From the NCBI RefSeq assembly GCF_012910715.1, contig NZ_JABBHF010000010.1, forward strand, positions 62,001 to 126,000: a stretch of DNA of 64,000 bases, written 5' to 3'. Of this stretch, positions 35,803-44,894 are shown one piece after another. Source of the DNA: Flavivirga algicola. GTDB taxonomy: Bacteria > Bacteroidota > Bacteroidia > Flavobacteriales > Flavobacteriaceae. The position numbers and the translations under genes were made by a program. The notes under the pieces were generated by a model, which worked only from the letters and a program-made list of their open reading frames with translations, ran no database searches and was not told where the DNA came from. How positions within the stretch are numbered: position 1 is the stretch's first letter; every line of letters starts with the position of its first letter.

Positions 35803-36585
35803 ATGAATTTACCTACAAAAAATGCTTATGTGCTGCTTTTTTGTGTGCTCTTAAGTCTATTTAGTTGCAACAATAAAGATAGTGAAAATACCAATGAACC
35901 TATTTATATTCCAAGAAACTCATACTTTGTAGATTCTTACGATGGGATAAAAGTTTACAGAGATAATATTTATAGAAAACCTATGAATGGTCATTTTATC
36001 GTTGGTGATAAAACAATCAAATGGGAAGAGTTTTATATAAAGGAGGGGCTTTTATATGGCGATTATATTTTCTATCATCAAAGTGGAGAAAAATTTATGC
36101 ATTCTATGTATAATAAAGGTAAACTTCATGGGGAGGAAAAGACATATTTTCTTTCTGGGAAATTGAAAAAAGTTAGTAACTATAAGCATGGTTTGCTTCA
36201 TGGGAAAACGATTTCTTATTTTGAGGATGGTCAAATACTAGCAGAATCTGAATTTAAAGACGATCAACGTATAGCTTCTATAACGTATAATCATACTGGA
36301 GACATTGAATCTAAAATGTTTATAGAAGATGGAAAAAGCATAACACAATCTATTAAAAACGGTCAGGTATTTAAAGAACAAATATCGTCTAATTATGATG
36401 ACTTTCAAGGCGTAAAATTTTTTAACGATGACAATACTATGAAAGTTTATTTGCAGATGATAGACGAGGGTGATGATACTTTTTTAGTAGAGCTTAATGA
36501 AGAAGGTAAAGAGATAAAGCGAATTAATTTTGCTACGAGCCCTAGAGAAATCTCAAAATATAGAAAATATATTAGTAGTCTTTAA
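35803..36585 (+). CDS. MORN-repeat (YwqK-like) lipoprotein
   Basis: A 260-residue lipoprotein (lipobox LLSLFSC) with at least four MORN-type repeats of the YwqK kind: KEGLLYGDYIFYHQSGEK, NKGKLHGEEKTYFLSGK, KHGLLHGKTISYFEDGQ and more diverged units. Such proteins are widespread in Bacteroidota; their role is unknown and the antitoxin name used for YwqK should not be read as evidence. It ends just before a terminator. Confidence 0.85.
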   Translation: MNLPTKNAYVLLFCVLLSLFSCNNKDSENTNEPIYIPRNSYFVDSYDGIKVYRDNIYRKPMNGHFIVGDKTIKWEEFYIKEGLLYGDYIFYHQSGEKFMHSMYNKGKLHGEEKTYFLSGKLKKVSNYKHGLLHGKTISYFEDGQILAESEFKDDQRIASITYNHTGDIESKMFIEDGKSITQSIKNGQVFKEQISSNYDDFQGVKFFNDDNTMKVYLQMIDEGDDTFLVELNEEGKEIKRINFATSPREISKYRKYISSL

Positions 36586-36610
36586 TATTCTAACTTTTAT
36601 ATAAATTTTA

Positions 36611-36636
36611 AACCTCACTTTTAGGTGGGGTTATTT
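36611..36636 (+). terminator. Terminator after the MORN lipoprotein
   Basis: An 8-bp stem (AACCTCAC with GTGGGGTT, one G-T pair) and a 6-nt loop are followed by a short T-rich stretch, between two convergent genes. Confidence 0.6.
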
Positions 36637-36637
36637 G

Positions 36638-37213
36638 TTATAAAATTAATTGTTTTACTCTAACTTGTAATTCGGGTAATACCTCAATATCAAACCAAGG
36701 ATTTTTTGTTAGCCAAAACCGATTTCTGGGAGATGGATGTGGTAAGGGTAAATATTTTTTTGGTAAGTAATCTTTATAATTCGCTACCGTCTCTGTTAAT
36801 GTTTTCTTAGCCTCACTTCTTAAATAGTATTTTTGAGAATACATACCTATTAAAATAACCAATTCAATATTTGGTAACTTGTTCAATAACGGTTCGTGCC
36901 ATTGGGGGGCACATTCAAGGCGTGGCGGTAAGTCGCCTGTTTTTCCTTTTCCAGGATAACAAAACCCCATAGGAATTAAAGCAATTTTAGTTTCATCATA
37001 AAACTGCTTATCTGTAACACCTAACCATTTTCGTAATTGCCTACCACTTGGGTCATCCCAAGGAATCCCTGTTTTATGGACACTCGTTCCTGGCGCCTGA
37101 CCTATAATAACAATCTTTGCATTTGGATGTGCTGTTACAATAGGGCGAGGGCCTAATGGCAAATGTTCTGAACATATTGTACACTGCCTAATATTGTAAA
37201 GTAAATCATCCAT
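36638..37213 (-). CDS. Uracil-DNA glycosylase family protein, probable Fe-S type
   Basis: The 191-residue protein has the UDG-superfamily motifs IIGQAPGTSVHKTG and the late PLPHPSPRNRFW. Four Cys at 11, 14, 85 and 101 match the spacing of the 4Fe-4S site of family 4 enzymes, so an iron-sulfur UDG is likely. It should remove uracil or a similar base from DNA. It is the last gene of a run with the HopJ-like gene 11 bp upstream and rsmI. Confidence 0.88.
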   Translation of the reverse strand: MDDLLYNIRQCTICSEHLPLGPRPIVTAHPNAKIVIIGQAPGTSVHKTGIPWDDPSGRQLRKWLGVTDKQFYDETKIALIPMGFCYPGKGKTGDLPPRLECAPQWHEPLLNKLPNIELVILIGMYSQKYYLRSEAKKTLTETVANYKDYLPKKYLPLPHPSPRNRFWLTKNPWFDIEVLPELQVRVKQLIL

Positions 37214-37224
37214 TAAATAAGTGC

Positions 37225-37569
37225 CTATTTTTTATTTAGAGGTTCTTCATTAAAAGAAAGGCCCTTAAAGCCTGTTTTTATAAAATTCCTGATGTTTTGA
37301 TGCCCCGTACCATTAGGGTCATTCAATACGTCATCAAAATAAAACTTGCCAAAACATGCTAAAGTTTCTTCTTTTGTTAAGCCTTGCGCTTTTGCGAAAG
37401 CAAATAATTTACAGGAACCAGAGTTCTCTCCGCTTTTGTTTTGTAAAGTACCATTTGTAAAGGCAGTTGGAGAGAAATGATAGTTTGTTTCTATAATATC
37501 CATCGTTTCAGAAAACGCGATAGATTCGGGTGCGTTTTTAAGCTTATCTTTAAATAGTTCAATAGTCAT
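37225..37569 (-). CDS. HopJ-type small protein
   Basis: A 114-residue protein of the family named after the HopJ type III effector (FSETMDIIETNYHFSPTAFTNG, then NKSGENSGSCKLFAFAKAQGL). In free-living bacteria without type III secretion it is a conserved cytoplasmic protein of unknown role. Its start codon shares a base with the stop of rsmI, suggesting an operon with rsmI and the UDG gene. Confidence 0.9.
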   Translation of the reverse strand: MTIELFKDKLKNAPESIAFSETMDIIETNYHFSPTAFTNGTLQNKSGENSGSCKLFAFAKAQGLTKEETLACFGKFYFDDVLNDPNGTGHQNIRNFIKTGFKGLSFNEEPLNKK

Positions 37570-38246
37570 TAATTCTTGTTTTTTCCACCAACAACAATCA
37601 CAATTTCTCCTTTTGGTGGTTTGTTAGTATAATATTCTAAAACTTCTTTTGTTGTTCCTCTAATAGTCTCTTCGTACAGTTTTGTAAGTTCCCGAGATAC
37701 AGATACTAGTCTTTCTTCTCCAAAATACTCACAGAAATGACCAAGCGTTTTTACTAATTTATGAGGGCTTTCATAAAAAACAATGGTTCTGGTTTCTTCG
37801 GCTAGTAACAATAACCGTGTTTGTCGTCCTTTTTTAACGGGTAAAAAACCTTCAAATACAAACTTGTCATTAGGTAATCCAGAGTTGACTAAAGCGGGAA
37901 CAAAAGCAGTGGCGCCTGGAAGGCAATCCACATCGATACTGTTTTCTATACATGCACGGGTTAGTAAAAAACCTGGGTCTGAAATGGCAGGTGTTCCTGC
38001 ATCACTAATCAATGCTATGGTTGTTCCACTTTTTAATTTCTGAATAAGATGGTTAATCGTTTTATGCTCATTGTGCATATGATGCGATTGCATAGGTGTT
38101 GTTATTTCAAAATGTTTTAAAAGTTTTCCTGAAGTACGTGTGTCTTCGGCAAGGATTAAATCGACTTCTTTTAAAACTTCAATAGCTCTAAAAGTAATAT
38201 CTTTTAAGTTTCCAATGGGTGTTGGCACAATAAAGAGTTTGCTCAT
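37569..38246 (-). CDS. rsmI: 16S rRNA (cytidine1402-2'-O)-methyltransferase
   Basis: RsmI methylates the ribose of C1402 in the 30S P site. The 225-residue tetrapyrrole-methylase-fold protein opens with FIVPTPIGNLKDITFRAI, followed by ILAEDTRTSGKLLKHF, ALISDAGTPAISDPG and CLPGATAFVPAL. It lacks the C-terminal HTH extension of some longer homologues. It overlaps the DoxX and HopJ genes by one base on each side, so it is operonic. Confidence 0.95.
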   Translation of the reverse strand: MSKLFIVPTPIGNLKDITFRAIEVLKEVDLILAEDTRTSGKLLKHFEITTPMQSHHMHNEHKTINHLIQKLKSGTTIALISDAGTPAISDPGFLLTRACIENSIDVDCLPGATAFVPALVNSGLPNDKFVFEGFLPVKKGRQTRLLLLAEETRTIVFYESPHKLVKTLGHFCEYFGEERLVSVSRELTKLYEETIRGTTKEVLEYYTNKPPKGEIVIVVGGKNKN

Positions 38247-38602
38247 TAATCTCTAATTTGTTTTCCTAAAAAATAAGATGGAAAAATTAACAGTAATCCA
38301 TAAAGAGAAAAACCTACTATGCCATGTCCGGCATAATAGTGTGCAGCTGTAGCCAGTACCAAATCAAAGAAGAACCCCGCATAGGCCCATTCTGTTAACC
38401 AAGTGCTTTTTCGCCATAAAATCATAACAATACCTAATACTTTTAATATGGCCAATGGGATCACTATGTAAGTTGGATAATTAAGATTTTCAAAAAACCC
38501 TTTAACCGTTTCCGTATTTGTAAAGTACATAGAAGCAGAATATGCCATTAGCAAACATAAAAGTACCGTGCTTGCCCAATATATAATTTTATTTAGTTTC
38601 AT
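38246..38602 (-). CDS. DoxX family membrane protein
   Basis: A 118-residue four-helix membrane protein of the DoxX type (AILKVLGIVMILWRK in the middle, FFFDLVLATAAHYYAGHG at the third helix). Function uncertain; some members partner with quinone or thiosulfate oxidation. It shares one base with rsmI at its end. Confidence 0.85.
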   Translation of the reverse strand: MKLNKIIYWASTVLLCLLMAYSASMYFTNTETVKGFFENLNYPTYIVIPLAILKVLGIVMILWRKSTWLTEWAYAGFFFDLVLATAAHYYAGHGIVGFSLYGLLLIFPSYFLGKQIRD

Positions 38603-38623
38603 TAAATTAAAAGTCGAGAGCTA

Positions 38624-39364
38624 TTATTGAAACTTACTTTCAATAATTTCCATAAATCGCGTTTCAAACTCTTCTTTATCAGCCCAGTTATTATAATCTG
38701 GCTTTATAATGTCTTCTACTAAACGTTTTGCATCGTTAAAGCTAGCAGAAGTATTTAGCTGAGAAATAACACGATCATAGTCTTCACTTTTACCATCAAA
38801 TAGATGTTTTATAAAAGCAATCTTGTCATTAAGCCCAATATTAAATCCGCCTGTTTTTAATTTGTCATTCAACGATTTTTTCTCATCTGCTTGTCCATTC
38901 TGTACTTTAGAAACAGGTTCGAAAATGGGAGTGTTCTCAAATCCAGCTGTAATATCTTCTAAATCTGCCTTGCGATATTGTTTGGGAATGGCTTCTTCAA
39001 AAATGGTATCAATTTCTTGGGTTTCATGGGGCATTTGTGCTACCATGTCTTTAATTTTTTCTATAACAGGCTCCATAATATCATCATCTTCAACTTCATC
39101 AAGATTAATATAAATTTTGTCTTCAATCTCAATATTATCACTAACCTTGTTATTAAATGCCTTATCTAGCATGCCAAAAAAGGACGAGTCGCTCCCAATA
39201 GTTGGTATACCATCTTCAAAATTCTCATGCGCAAACTTTAATACCGACAGCTTTTCGTAAAGAGCTGATACTTCAGCATGCATCTTTATAACATCTTCTT
39301 TCCCTTTTAATTTGAGAATTCTATGAGCTATACTAATGAGTTCCGACTCTAGCTTCTTTTTCAT
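38624..39364 (-). CDS. Conserved acidic cytoplasmic protein of unknown function
   Basis: The 246-residue protein has no signal, membrane helix or recognised catalytic motif. Residues 1-45 form a likely coiled coil, the middle is very acidic (INLDEVEDDDIMEPVIEK), and the C-terminal 80 residues are helical (LNDKIAFIKHLFDGKSEDYD). It looks like a family shared among Flavobacteriia that I cannot assign a role. It is divergent from tdk, with 107 bp between. Confidence 0.75.
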   Translation of the reverse strand: MKKKLESELISIAHRILKLKGKEDVIKMHAEVSALYEKLSVLKFAHENFEDGIPTIGSDSSFFGMLDKAFNNKVSDNIEIEDKIYINLDEVEDDDIMEPVIEKIKDMVAQMPHETQEIDTIFEEAIPKQYRKADLEDITAGFENTPIFEPVSKVQNGQADEKKSLNDKLKTGGFNIGLNDKIAFIKHLFDGKSEDYDRVISQLNTSASFNDAKRLVEDIIKPDYNNWADKEEFETRFMEIIESKFQ

Positions 39365-39471
39365 TATTTATAATTTTTAAATTATTGCTATTTAGACTTT
39401 TGATTTTTAATAAATTTACGCCACCTTTATACAAACGAATAATCGCTTTGTTTTAGTGCTAAAATTACGAA

Positions 39472-40119
39472 ATGTTTCTTGAAAATACAGTAAATCATAA
39501 AGAACAATTTGGATGGATTGAAGTTATCTGCGGTTCCATGTTTTCTGGAAAAACAGAAGAATTAATCCGCAGACTCAAACGTGCCCAATTTGCAAGACAA
39601 AAAGTTGAGATTTTTAAGCCAGCAGTTGATGTGCGTTACAATGAGGAAATGGTTGTGTCTCATGATGACAATGAAATTCGCTCAACGCCTGTGCCTGCTG
39701 CTGCCAATATCCCTATTTTAGCAGATGGTTGTGATGTTATCGGGATTGACGAAGCTCAGTTTTTTGATGATGAAATTGTGCGGGTTTGTAACGATTTGGC
39801 TAATAAAGGAGTTCGGGTAATTGTTGCAGGACTTGATATGGATTTTAAAGGGAATCCTTTTGGCCCTATGCCTTTTCTTATGGCAACCGCAGATTATGTT
39901 ACAAAAGTACATGCCGTTTGTACCAGAACGGGTAATTTAGCACAATACAGTTACCGTAAAGCTAAAAGTGATAGTTTGGTGCTTCTGGGTGAAGTCGATG
40001 AATACGAACCTTTAAGTAGGGCTGCTTATTACAAAGCTATGATGCGCGATAAAGTTAGAAATATGAAAGTAAACGATGCCGAAGAAGTGACGCCTAAACC
40101 TAAAGATTCCAATGCCTAA
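39472..40119 (+). CDS. tdk: Thymidine kinase
   Basis: Type II thymidine kinase (215 residues) of the pyrimidine salvage pathway. The P-loop [19 protein letters not shown], the [12 protein letters not shown] switch and the lasso region [16 protein letters not shown] are present. It overlaps alr by 8 bp, indicating an operon of two housekeeping genes. Confidence 0.97.
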   Translation: MFLENTVNHKEQFGWIEVICGSMFSGKTEELIRRLKRAQFARQKVEIFKPAVDVRYNEEMVVSHDDNEIRSTPVPAAANIPILADGCDVIGIDEAQFFDDEIVRVCNDLANKGVRVIVAGLDMDFKGNPFGPMPFLMATADYVTKVHAVCTRTGNLAQYSYRKAKSDSLVLLGEVDEYEPLSRAAYYKAMMRDKVRNMKVNDAEEVTPKPKDSNA

Positions 40120-41218
40120 AGCGCAAGAAACTGTACTTGAAATTGATTTAAAAGCACTTAAACATAATTTTGAGCATCTAAAATCGAAACTCCAAAACAA
40201 CACCAAGTTTTTAGCTGTAGTCAAGGCTTTTGGCTATGGAAGCGATTCTTGTGAAGTAGCGAGTTATCTGCAAGAATTAGGAGCAGATTATTTTGCTGTA
40301 GCATATGTTGGTGAAGGTGTAGCATTACGCAAAGCAGGTATTAAGGTGCCTATTTTGGTTTTGCATCCCCAAGCTGTGAATTTAAAAACTTTGATTGCAT
40401 ATTCTCTAGAACCTAACTTGTATAATGCGAAAATCTTTAAGGAATTTATTGATCTAGCTTCATCAGAAGAATTAAATAATTATCCCATTCATATAAAATT
40501 CAATACAGGTTTAAACCGACTTGGTTTTTGCGAAAATGATGTAGAGCATGTGGTCTCGGAAATTAAAAAAACAGATGCTGTAAAACTAACATCAATCTTT
40601 TCTCATTTAGCTGCCAGTGAAGATTTAAATGAAAAAACATTTACTTTAAACCAAATTACAAGTTTTAATACTATTTCCAAAAAGATTATAGATAGGTTGT
40701 CTTACAAGCCTATAATTCACATGTGCAATACATCAGGAATATTAAACTATCCTGAGGCACATTTTGATATGGTTAGAACTGGGATAGGGCTTTATGGTTT
40801 TGGAAATTCTGAAAAGGAGAACAAGAACTTAGTACCTATTGCTACTTTAAAAACGATTATTTCTCAAATTCATAACATTGAAAAAGGAGAATCTGTTGGT
40901 TATAACAGAGCTTTTAAGTCTAACGCCTTTTTAAAAACAGCAACACTTCCTATAGGACATGCAGATGGCATTGGTAGACAATATGGAAACGGAAAAGGCT
41001 TTGTAACTATAAAAGGGGAACGGGCTCCTATTGTTGGAAATGTGTGCATGGATATGATTATGGTTAATGTTACAGACATTGATTGTAAAGAAGGGGATGA
41101 AGTTATTGTATTTGGGCAAGATACTACAGCAGAACAACTAGCAGAAACTACGAATACGATTTCTTACGAATTGGTAACATCTGTATCTCAGAGAGTTAAA
41201 CGCATTTTTGTAAAATAA
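40112..41218 (+). CDS. alr: Alanine racemase
   Basis: A PLP-dependent enzyme that makes D-alanine for peptidoglycan. The 368-residue protein keeps the lysine for PLP in AVVKAFGYG (Lys38), the catalytic tyrosine in ESVGYNRAF, and [16 protein letters not shown]. The start overlaps the end of tdk. Confidence 0.96.
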   Translation: MPKAQETVLEIDLKALKHNFEHLKSKLQNNTKFLAVVKAFGYGSDSCEVASYLQELGADYFAVAYVGEGVALRKAGIKVPILVLHPQAVNLKTLIAYSLEPNLYNAKIFKEFIDLASSEELNNYPIHIKFNTGLNRLGFCENDVEHVVSEIKKTDAVKLTSIFSHLAASEDLNEKTFTLNQITSFNTISKKIIDRLSYKPIIHMCNTSGILNYPEAHFDMVRTGIGLYGFGNSEKENKNLVPIATLKTIISQIHNIEKGESVGYNRAFKSNAFLKTATLPIGHADGIGRQYGNGKGFVTIKGERAPIVGNVCMDMIMVNVTDIDCKEGDEVIVFGQDTTAEQLAETTNTISYELVTSVSQRVKRIFVK

Positions 41219-41291
41219 GATATTTAACAAATGTTAATTTTTTAACTATTTTTATCTATTTTAGTAATCGCTAACTAAAAATTTAAAGATT

Positions 41292-41693
41292 ATGCTTAAA
41301 GAGTTTAAAGATTTTGCCATGAAAGGAAACCTGGTCGATATTGCTGTCGGCTTTGTAATGGGTGCTGCTTTTAATAAAGTAGTGGCTTCATTTACAGGAG
41401 GTATAGTATCACCATTAATTGGATTAATTTTCAATGCTGATTTTAAGGATTTAAAATATGTTATACAAGAAGGTGTTGCGAATGCAGATGGGGTTATTGA
41501 AGGTGAGGTTTCTGTACTTTGGGGCGCTTTCTTAACCAATGTTATTGATTTTATTATCGTGGCTTTCGTGATGTTCATGATTGTTAAAGGTGTAAACAAA
41601 ATGAAGAAAAAAGAAGAACCAGCTCCTGAGGCTCCAAAAGGACCATCACAAGAAGAATTACTAGCAGAAATAAGAGATTTATTGAAAAAATAA
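41292..41693 (+). CDS. mscL: Large-conductance mechanosensitive channel
   Basis: MscL opens on hypo-osmotic shock. The 133-residue protein has the N-terminal FKDFAMKGNLVDIAVGFVMGAAFNKVVASF helix, a periplasmic loop of about 25 residues, the second helix (NVIDFIIVAFVMFMIV) and a C-terminal cytoplasmic bundle rich in Lys and Glu. Length is normal. Confidence 0.97.
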   Translation: MLKEFKDFAMKGNLVDIAVGFVMGAAFNKVVASFTGGIVSPLIGLIFNADFKDLKYVIQEGVANADGVIEGEVSVLWGAFLTNVIDFIIVAFVMFMIVKGVNKMKKKEEPAPEAPKGPSQEELLAEIRDLLKK

Positions 41694-41731
41694 CTAATTG
41701 TTAAATAAATAACACTGTGTTATTTGTTGTT

Positions 41732-41768
41732 AAAAAGACCTCGTTTTCTAATAATGAGGTCTTTTTTT
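41732..41768 (+). terminator. Terminator after mscL
   Basis: An 11-bp stem (AAAAAGACCTC with GAGGTCTTTTT), a loop of about 13 nt and a T run. Confidence 0.9.
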
Positions 41769-41831
41769 AGATTTTAAAATAGAATTAATACTTAATTTTG
41801 CGCTCTAAGAATTTATTAAAAATTAAAAAAA

Positions 41832-42821
41832 ATGAAAGTAGCAGTTGTTGGTGCCACTGGTATGGTTGGCGAAGTGATGCTTAAAGTATTAGAAGAACGT
41901 AATTTTCCTGTCACAGAGTTATTGCTTGTAGCATCTGAACGTTCTGTTGGAAAAAAATTAACTTTTAAAGATAAAGAATATACCGTAATTGGTTTAGCTG
42001 ATGCTGTGGCAGCAAAACCTCAAATTGCTATTTTTTCTGCGGGAGGAGATACTTCTGTAGAGTGGGCTCCTAAATTTGCAGAAGCAGGTACGACAGTAGT
42101 CGATAATTCTTCAGCTTGGAGAATGGATCCTACTAAAAAATTGGTTGTTCCTGAAATTAATGCGAGTGAGCTAACCAAAGAAGATAAAATTATTGCAAAC
42201 CCTAATTGTTCTACCATACAAATGGTTATGGCATTAGCACCTTTACATGAAAAATATAAAATGAAACGTGTTATAGTTTCTACATACCAATCGGTTTCAG
42301 GAACTGGTGTAAAAGCTGTAAAACAATTGGAAAATGAAATAGCGGGCATCGATGGCGAAATGGCTTACCCTTATCCTATTGGAAGAAATGCATTACCACA
42401 TTGTGATGTGTTTTTAGAAAACGGGTATACAAAAGAGGAAATGAAATTAGCTAGAGAGCCTCAAAAAATATTTAATGACAAAACATTTTCTGTAACAGCT
42501 ACTGCTGTTCGTATTCCAACTGCTGGTGGACATTCGGAATCTGTAAATGTGGAGTTTGAAAATGATTTTGATTTAGCCGATGTTCGTAAAATGCTTCATG
42601 AAACGTCTGGTGTTGTTGTACAGGATAATACAGATACAAATACCTATCCAATGCCTATTTATGCGCATGATAAAGATGAGGTTTTTGTTGGTAGAATTCG
42701 TAGAGACGAAACGCAACCAAACACATTAAACATGTGGATAGTTGCCGATAACTTACGTAAAGGAGCAGCAACCAATACGATTCAAATAGCAGAGTATTTA
42801 GTTGAAAATAATTTAGTGTAG
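41832..42821 (+). CDS. asd: Aspartate-semialdehyde dehydrogenase
   Basis: Asd makes aspartate semialdehyde for the lysine, threonine, methionine and diaminopimelate pathways. The 329-residue protein has the NADP motif VVGATGMVGEVML, catalytic Cys126 (NPNCSTIQ) and the late RIPTAGGHSESV. It is monocistronic, between two terminators. Aspartate kinase is encoded at 47172-48422. Confidence 0.97.
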   Translation: MKVAVVGATGMVGEVMLKVLEERNFPVTELLLVASERSVGKKLTFKDKEYTVIGLADAVAAKPQIAIFSAGGDTSVEWAPKFAEAGTTVVDNSSAWRMDPTKKLVVPEINASELTKEDKIIANPNCSTIQMVMALAPLHEKYKMKRVIVSTYQSVSGTGVKAVKQLENEIAGIDGEMAYPYPIGRNALPHCDVFLENGYTKEEMKLAREPQKIFNDKTFSVTATAVRIPTAGGHSESVNVEFENDFDLADVRKMLHETSGVVVQDNTDTNTYPMPIYAHDKDEVFVGRIRRDETQPNTLNMWIVADNLRKGAATNTIQIAEYLVENNLV

Positions 42822-42846
42822 GTCTTAATTTTTTACAGACCATTTG

Positions 42847-42875
42847 AGCCTCTGTTTTTGCAGGGGCTTTTTGTT
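42847..42875 (+). terminator. Terminator after asd
   Basis: An 8-bp stem (AGCCTCTG with CAGGGGCT) with a 6-nt loop is followed by a T run. Confidence 0.8.
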
Positions 42876-42907
42876 TTAGTGTTTTATAAAACGAATCACT
42901 TCTACAC

Positions 42908-42942
42908 AATAAAAAACCAGAGAAATGAAAATTTCTCTGGTT
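42908..42942 (-). terminator. Terminator of the DUF805 gene
   Basis: A perfect 12-bp stem (AACCAGAGAAAT with ATTTCTCTGGTT) and a 4-nt loop. On the minus strand a T run follows the stem. It ends the DUF805 gene. Confidence 0.85.
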
Positions 42943-42995
42943 AGATTTTATTAAAAACTGTCAACGGGATTAAAGCCGACACATTTTAAATATAA

Positions 42996-43358
42996 TTATT
43001 CTTGACCTATTAGGTCTATTTCCTCTGCATCAGACTTTGGGTTGGGGCCCCATTTGTTAGAACCTGCTTCACTATCTGTACATGCCAGAATTAAGCTGTA
43101 AATAGGGATTAGTAAATACCAGCCACTTTTACCCACATCATGCATTCTTCTTACGCCAACGGCAAGTGAAGGAATTAAAACTGCAAAAGAGTAAATAGTA
43201 CTGGCCATAGCTAAAGATGGCATCTCTAGCCCTATAGAAATAAAAATAATTCCATAAGAGATAATGATACTAATTAAGAAAAACATCCAGTATTCTTTTC
43301 TTCTGGCTCGTCCAGAAAAGTCAGCATACTGTTTTAATACTTTTAGGTACCAATTCAT
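42996..43358 (-). CDS. DUF805 membrane protein
   Basis: Started at the ATG at 43358 (MNWYLKVLKQYADFSGRARRKEYWMF) the protein has 120 residues, three or four membrane helices and the DUF805 pattern GRARRKEYW and VRRMHDVGKSGWYLLIP. An upstream ATG at 43391 adds 11 unlike residues. Role unknown. Confidence 0.92.
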   Translation of the reverse strand: MNWYLKVLKQYADFSGRARRKEYWMFFLISIIISYGIIFISIGLEMPSLAMASTIYSFAVLIPSLAVGVRRMHDVGKSGWYLLIPIYSLILACTDSEAGSNKWGPNPKSDAEEIDLIGQE

Positions 43359-43423
43359 AATAATAGTTGATTTTGGGGTTAATAAGTTCAAATATAGTTT
43401 TTTTATTTAAACTTATTATCGTA

Positions 43424-43435
43424 ATATTGCAATAT
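43424..43435. promoter_or_regulatory. Perfect palindrome in the arsR promoter, candidate ArsR operator
   Basis: ATATTGCAATAT lies 13 bp upstream of the arsR-like start codon. The wider region ATCGTAATATTGCAATATA fits the size of SmtB/ArsR sites. Autoregulation is inferred. Confidence 0.5.
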
Positions 43436-43448
43436 ATAAATTAAAGTA

Positions 43449-43772
43449 ATGGGAATCACGAAAACTCAAATATTTACAGAAAGGCAAAATGACCTCGCCC
43501 AGTTTTTTAAAGTTTTAGGTCATCCTGCAAGAGTCGCTATCTTACAGTACATTAGTAACCAAAATGCATGTATCTGCAATGATTTGGTTGAAGAAATCGG
43601 ACTGGCACAAGCTACGATTTCTCAGCATTTAAAAGAACTTAAAAGCATTGGGTTGTTAAATGGTGAGATAGAAGGCAAAAGCATGAACTATTGTATTAAT
43701 GTTGAGCGTTGGACTGCCATTCAAAATGAATTAAACTTATTTTTTAATACAACAAAATCAAATTGCTGTTAA
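43449..43772 (+). CDS. arsR: ArsR-family metalloregulator
   Basis: A 107-residue winged-helix repressor with LGHPARVAILQYI, then ACICNDLVEEIGLAQATISQHLKELKSIGLL. Cys41 and Cys43 sit where ArsR of Escherichia coli binds arsenite (the CVC motif), and the protein ends in NCC (Cys106-Cys107), giving further thiolate ligands. It leads a run with DUF6428, GNAT and arsenate reductase genes and probably represses them. Confidence 0.9.
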   Translation: MGITKTQIFTERQNDLAQFFKVLGHPARVAILQYISNQNACICNDLVEEIGLAQATISQHLKELKSIGLLNGEIEGKSMNYCINVERWTAIQNELNLFFNTTKSNCC

Positions 43773-43876
43773 TTGGAAATAATAACACCCCGTTTGGTTA
43801 CTATGTGACTTGTGTGGGACCTTTCGGTTCTGAAACTAAAGTTTGAGTGAAAACGGAAATTTAAAACCTTAAAAAA

Positions 43877-44377
43877 ATGAAAACACAAGAGTTATTTAAA
43901 GTGCTTGAAGAAAATCAAGACAAATCATTATTATTTGAATATGCACCAAATTTATTAGTTGGGGCTAATTATCATATTACGGAGGTAAAGCATTTAGCTA
44001 TTGATTCTATCGATTGTGGGTCTCAGGCAGACGCTTGGAAAGAAACCATTATTCAGCTTTGGGAAAGTCCAAACGAATTGGGAAAAACAGAATACATGTC
44101 TGTTTATAAAGCTTTAGCTATTTTAAACAAGGTTGGAAAAATGAAGGCTTACGATTTGGGTGCAGAGGTAAAGTTTGAATACAGTAACGCAACGTTTCAT
44201 ACAGCACAACTATTTGTTAACGATTTTGAAACAAAAGACGACAAATTAATAATTAAATTAGCCGTCGAAAAAACGGATTGCAAAGCAAAGGATCTTTGTG
44301 GCGTACCAGAATCGCTTGAAGCAGTGTCGACAAGTAGTGCTGAACCTTGCTGTTCTCCTGGTGGAAACTGCTGTTAG
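43877..44377 (+). CDS. DUF6428 family protein with Cys-rich tail
   Basis: The 166-residue protein is the usual neighbour of arsR in Bacteroidota, with no known activity. The body has a clear beta-rich pattern (NYHITEVKHLAIDSIDCGSQ). The last 12 residues (AEPCCSPGGNCC) contain four Cys in two pairs, plus nearby CKAKDLCG. Such a tail could bind arsenite or pass it to a partner; this is inference. It overlaps the GNAT gene by 17 bp. Confidence 0.8.
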   Translation: MKTQELFKVLEENQDKSLLFEYAPNLLVGANYHITEVKHLAIDSIDCGSQADAWKETIIQLWESPNELGKTEYMSVYKALAILNKVGKMKAYDLGAEVKFEYSNATFHTAQLFVNDFETKDDKLIIKLAVEKTDCKAKDLCGVPESLEAVSTSSAEPCCSPGGNCC

Positions 44378-44852
44378 GTCATTTCTAAAAGAAGATTGGC
44401 ATGCGGTTTCAAGAATTTACAAAGAAGGGCTTGAAACAGGAATAGCAACATTCGAAACTGCATGCCCAAATTGGAAAACGTGGGATGCGAAGTATATTTC
44501 TAGATGCCGTTTAGTGGCAGTTAAGGATCATCAAATTGTGGGGTTTGCTGTATTGTCGCAAGTTTCAAAACGAGATGTTTACAAAGGTGTTGCCGAAGTG
44601 AGTGTGTATGTATCTAAAAATTTTAGAGGAAAGCAGGTTGGAGAAAGTTTGTTGAGACATTTAATTAAAGCGAGCGAAGACCATGGTTTTTGGACCTTAC
44701 AGGCCAATATTTTTACCGAAAATGAGGCGAGTATTAAAATGCATTTAAAATGCGGCTTTAGAGTTGTTGGGGTAAGAGAAAAGATAGGAATGCTAAAAGG
44801 CAGGTGGCACGATAACCAATTGCTTGAAAGACGAAGCTTAAAAATAAAATAG
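44361..44852 (+). CDS. ArsN-like GNAT N-acetyltransferase
   Basis: The protein is of the phosphinothricin/arsinothricin acetyltransferase type: FLKEDWHAVSRIYKEGLETG, TFETACPNWKTWD, VAEVSVYVSKNFRGKQVGESLL (acetyl-CoA loop) and KCGFRVVGVREKIG. I place the start at GTG 44361 (163 residues). A longer frame from 44298 overlaps the upstream gene more and is unlike the family N-terminus. Its place in an ars operon fits detoxification of arsinothricin or a related compound. Confidence 0.85.
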   Translation: METAVRSFLKEDWHAVSRIYKEGLETGIATFETACPNWKTWDAKYISRCRLVAVKDHQIVGFAVLSQVSKRDVYKGVAEVSVYVSKNFRGKQVGESLLRHLIKASEDHGFWTLQANIFTENEASIKMHLKCGFRVVGVREKIGMLKGRWHDNQLLERRSLKIK

Positions 44853-44894
44853 AATTTTAATTCCGCAAAAGCGAAAATTATAACTTAATAATTA

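Noticed and set aside
35803-36585. YwqK name suggesting a toxin-antitoxin system
   Set aside because: The gene encodes a MORN-repeat lipoprotein and no toxin gene is adjacent.
37225-37569. HopJ name suggesting a type III secreted effector
   Set aside because: No type III secretion genes are present; the family is common in free-living bacteria and the name is historical.
44298-44361. Longer N-terminus for the ArsN-like acetyltransferase
   Set aside because: The extra residues overlap the coding end of the DUF6428 gene and do not look like the family N-terminus.
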